5,952 nucleotides of DNA from Sva-07 sp041686315. GTDB taxonomy: Bacteria; Actinomycetota; Acidimicrobiia; Acidimicrobiales; Ilumatobacteraceae. Each line of letters begins with the position of its first letter. The stretch's first letter is position 1. The notes beneath the pieces are model-generated. The model searched no databases, was not told where the DNA came from, and saw only the letters and a program-made list of their open reading frames with translations. Below, piece after piece: positions 4,984 through 5,952 of the stretch. Made by a program: the position numbers and the translations under genes. Location: positions 1 to 5,952 of the forward strand of contig JAWLEC010000175.1 of NCBI GenBank assembly GCA_041686315.1. Reading direction: 5' to 3'.

Positions 4984-5952
4984 TCACGACAGCTCGCGGG
5001 TCATGGCGTCGAAGTCGCACGACCAGGTGGAGGCGGCGGCGGTGAGGTTGTACTGCCGGCTCAGGTGGTCGATGCCGCCCCACGGCGACTCGTGGCGAGG
5101 GTGGTCGCCGAGCGGCTGCTCCACGCCCTCCACCAGGAACGCACCGGTCGACGAGAAGTCGACGATGCCCGCCGACGGCGACGTGTACGAGACGGTGAAG
5201 CCGGTGTCGTCGCGCACCACCGACGGTTCCGAGGCGGTGAGAGCGCCGATGAAGCTGTCGAGGTCGCCACCGTCGTCGGTACCGACCTCCACGATCCACA
5301 CGTTGTCGGGCCCGCCGAGCGCCACCAGGTCGAACGGCAGCGTCATGCCGTCGGTGGCGTTCACCTCCGGGTCGTAGGCGAGGAACGACGGCGTGCGCCA
5401 CGACCACAGCGCGATGTAGCCGCCGTTCTTCGCGCCGACCGTCCAGTTGCCCACCTGGCGCACCTCGTCGAAGTGGTCCTGGGGCACGTAGGCGTGCGTG
5501 AAGGGGCGGTACTCGAACACGCCCCACACCAGCGGGTCGGTCGACTCGTCCCACTTGGGTTGGTAGATGTGCACGGCGGTGCGCTCGTACTGGGCGCAGC
5601 GCGGCATCGAGCCGTCGCCGGTCCAGTAGCCCGGTTCGTCGTCGTCGCCCCATTCGGTGCTGTCGGCCGGTGGCGTCACCGGGTGCGTGGTGAACATCAT
5701 CGCGTTCTCGTCGATGGCGGCCTGCCAGGCGTGGCCCTGGTCGCGCATCTCGCCGAAGCGGTGGTCGAGCACCGACGCCAGCGACACCTTGGCGTCGCGG
5801 TAGGCGTAGGTGTTGGCCTCCGACAGGAACCCGAAGTTGATGACGGCGGAGCGCTCCTGCTCCCACACCTTGATGCGGGCAGGGTCGTAGTCGTTGAGGG
5901 CGGCGAGCAGGTCGATGTCGCCGAACTCCGACGTCTCCCACAGCCGGAACTC
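4984..5952 (-). CDS. Uncharacterised protein, possibly carbohydrate-related (5'-truncated by window edge)
   Basis: The frame is open to the right edge with no convincing start, so the N-terminus lies outside; 322 residues and the stop are visible. The visible part begins EFRLWETSEFGDIDLLAALN. I do not recognise a named family with confidence. It is rich in Trp, Tyr, Asp and His, with the blocks GYWTGDGSMPRCAQ (from about visible residue 108), THAYVPQDHFDEV (152-164) and NWTVGAKNGGYIALWSWR (169-186). The last 80 or so residues look like beta strands (FTVSYTSPSAGIVDFSS). A helical first part followed by an aromatic-rich region and a beta-rich tail is reminiscent of polysaccharide lyase or heparinase-like proteins, but no catalytic motif can be assigned. 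No membrane segment is seen in the visible part. It is the first gene of the same-strand series, ending 144 bases before the second Gfo/Idh gene across a repeat cluster. That it is a gene is confident; its function is a guess. Confidence 0.8.
   Translation of the reverse strand, partial: EFRLWETSEFGDIDLLAALNDYDPARIKVWEQERSAVINFGFLSEANTYAYRDAKVSLASVLDHRFGEMRDQGHAWQAAIDENAMMFTTHPVTPPADSTEWGDDDEPGYWTGDGSMPRCAQYERTAVHIYQPKWDESTDPLVWGVFEYRPFTHAYVPQDHFDEVRQVGNWTVGAKNGGYIALWSWRTPSFLAYDPEVNATDGMTLPFDLVALGGPDNVWIVEVGTDDGGDLDSFIGALTASEPSVVRDDTGFTVSYTSPSAGIVDFSSTGAFLVEGVEQPLGDHPRHESPWGGIDHLSRQYNLTAAASTWSCDFDAMTRELS

Noticed and set aside
4862..5941. Minus-strand alternative frame over the partial gene
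   Set aside because: It is Arg-rich low-complexity sequence, while the other minus frame gives patterned, non-repetitive protein ending just before a repeat.

Overview
The window is high-GC DNA with every credible gene on the minus strand, frequent GTG starts and tightly packed or overlapping genes. This suggests an actinobacterium-like chromosome, possibly of the Acidimicrobiia type. The lineage guess rests only on base composition, start-codon use and gene content, so it is weak.

Layout in the direction of transcription (right to left). A partial gene enters from the right edge and ends at 4984; it is an uncharacterised protein that looks carbohydrate-related. Next is a cluster of palindromic repeats (4840-4980), then a Gfo/Idh/MocA-type NAD(P)-dependent oxidoreductase (4839-3799), then two more palindromes (3733-3816). 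A phytanoyl-CoA dioxygenase (PhyH)-like Fe(II)/2-oxoglutarate oxygenase follows (3607-2753). Then come a second, quite different Gfo/Idh/MocA oxidoreductase (2634-1543) and a cupin protein (1546-725), which are coupled by a 4-base GTGA overlap. A 149-base composite element of two palindromic units (535-683) follows, and last a small acidic orphan protein (482-93). Bases 1-92 hold no confident gene.

Function. Two Gfo/Idh/MocA enzymes, a PhyH-type oxygenase, a cupin and a possible glycan-related protein are the kind of set found in loci for breakdown or modification of sugars, polyols or related small molecules. No transporter, kinase, regulator or recognisable glycosidase lies inside the window, so the substrate cannot be named.

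The most unusual content is the repeats rather than the genes. Five copies of a 13-base palindromic core, GG(T/G)GTCAGAC(A/C)CC, lie on both sides of the second oxidoreductase. They form two related REP-like families that differ by a compensatory base pair. One copy supplies the stop codon and last residues of that oxidoreductase, and a perfect 29-base inverted repeat sits 10 bases upstream of its start codon. A separate MITE-like pair of palindromes separates the cupin gene from the orphan gene, and the cupin gene carries a six-copy hexanucleotide repeat encoding Pro-Gln. I found no RNA genes, CRISPR array, transposase gene or convincing intrinsic terminator.
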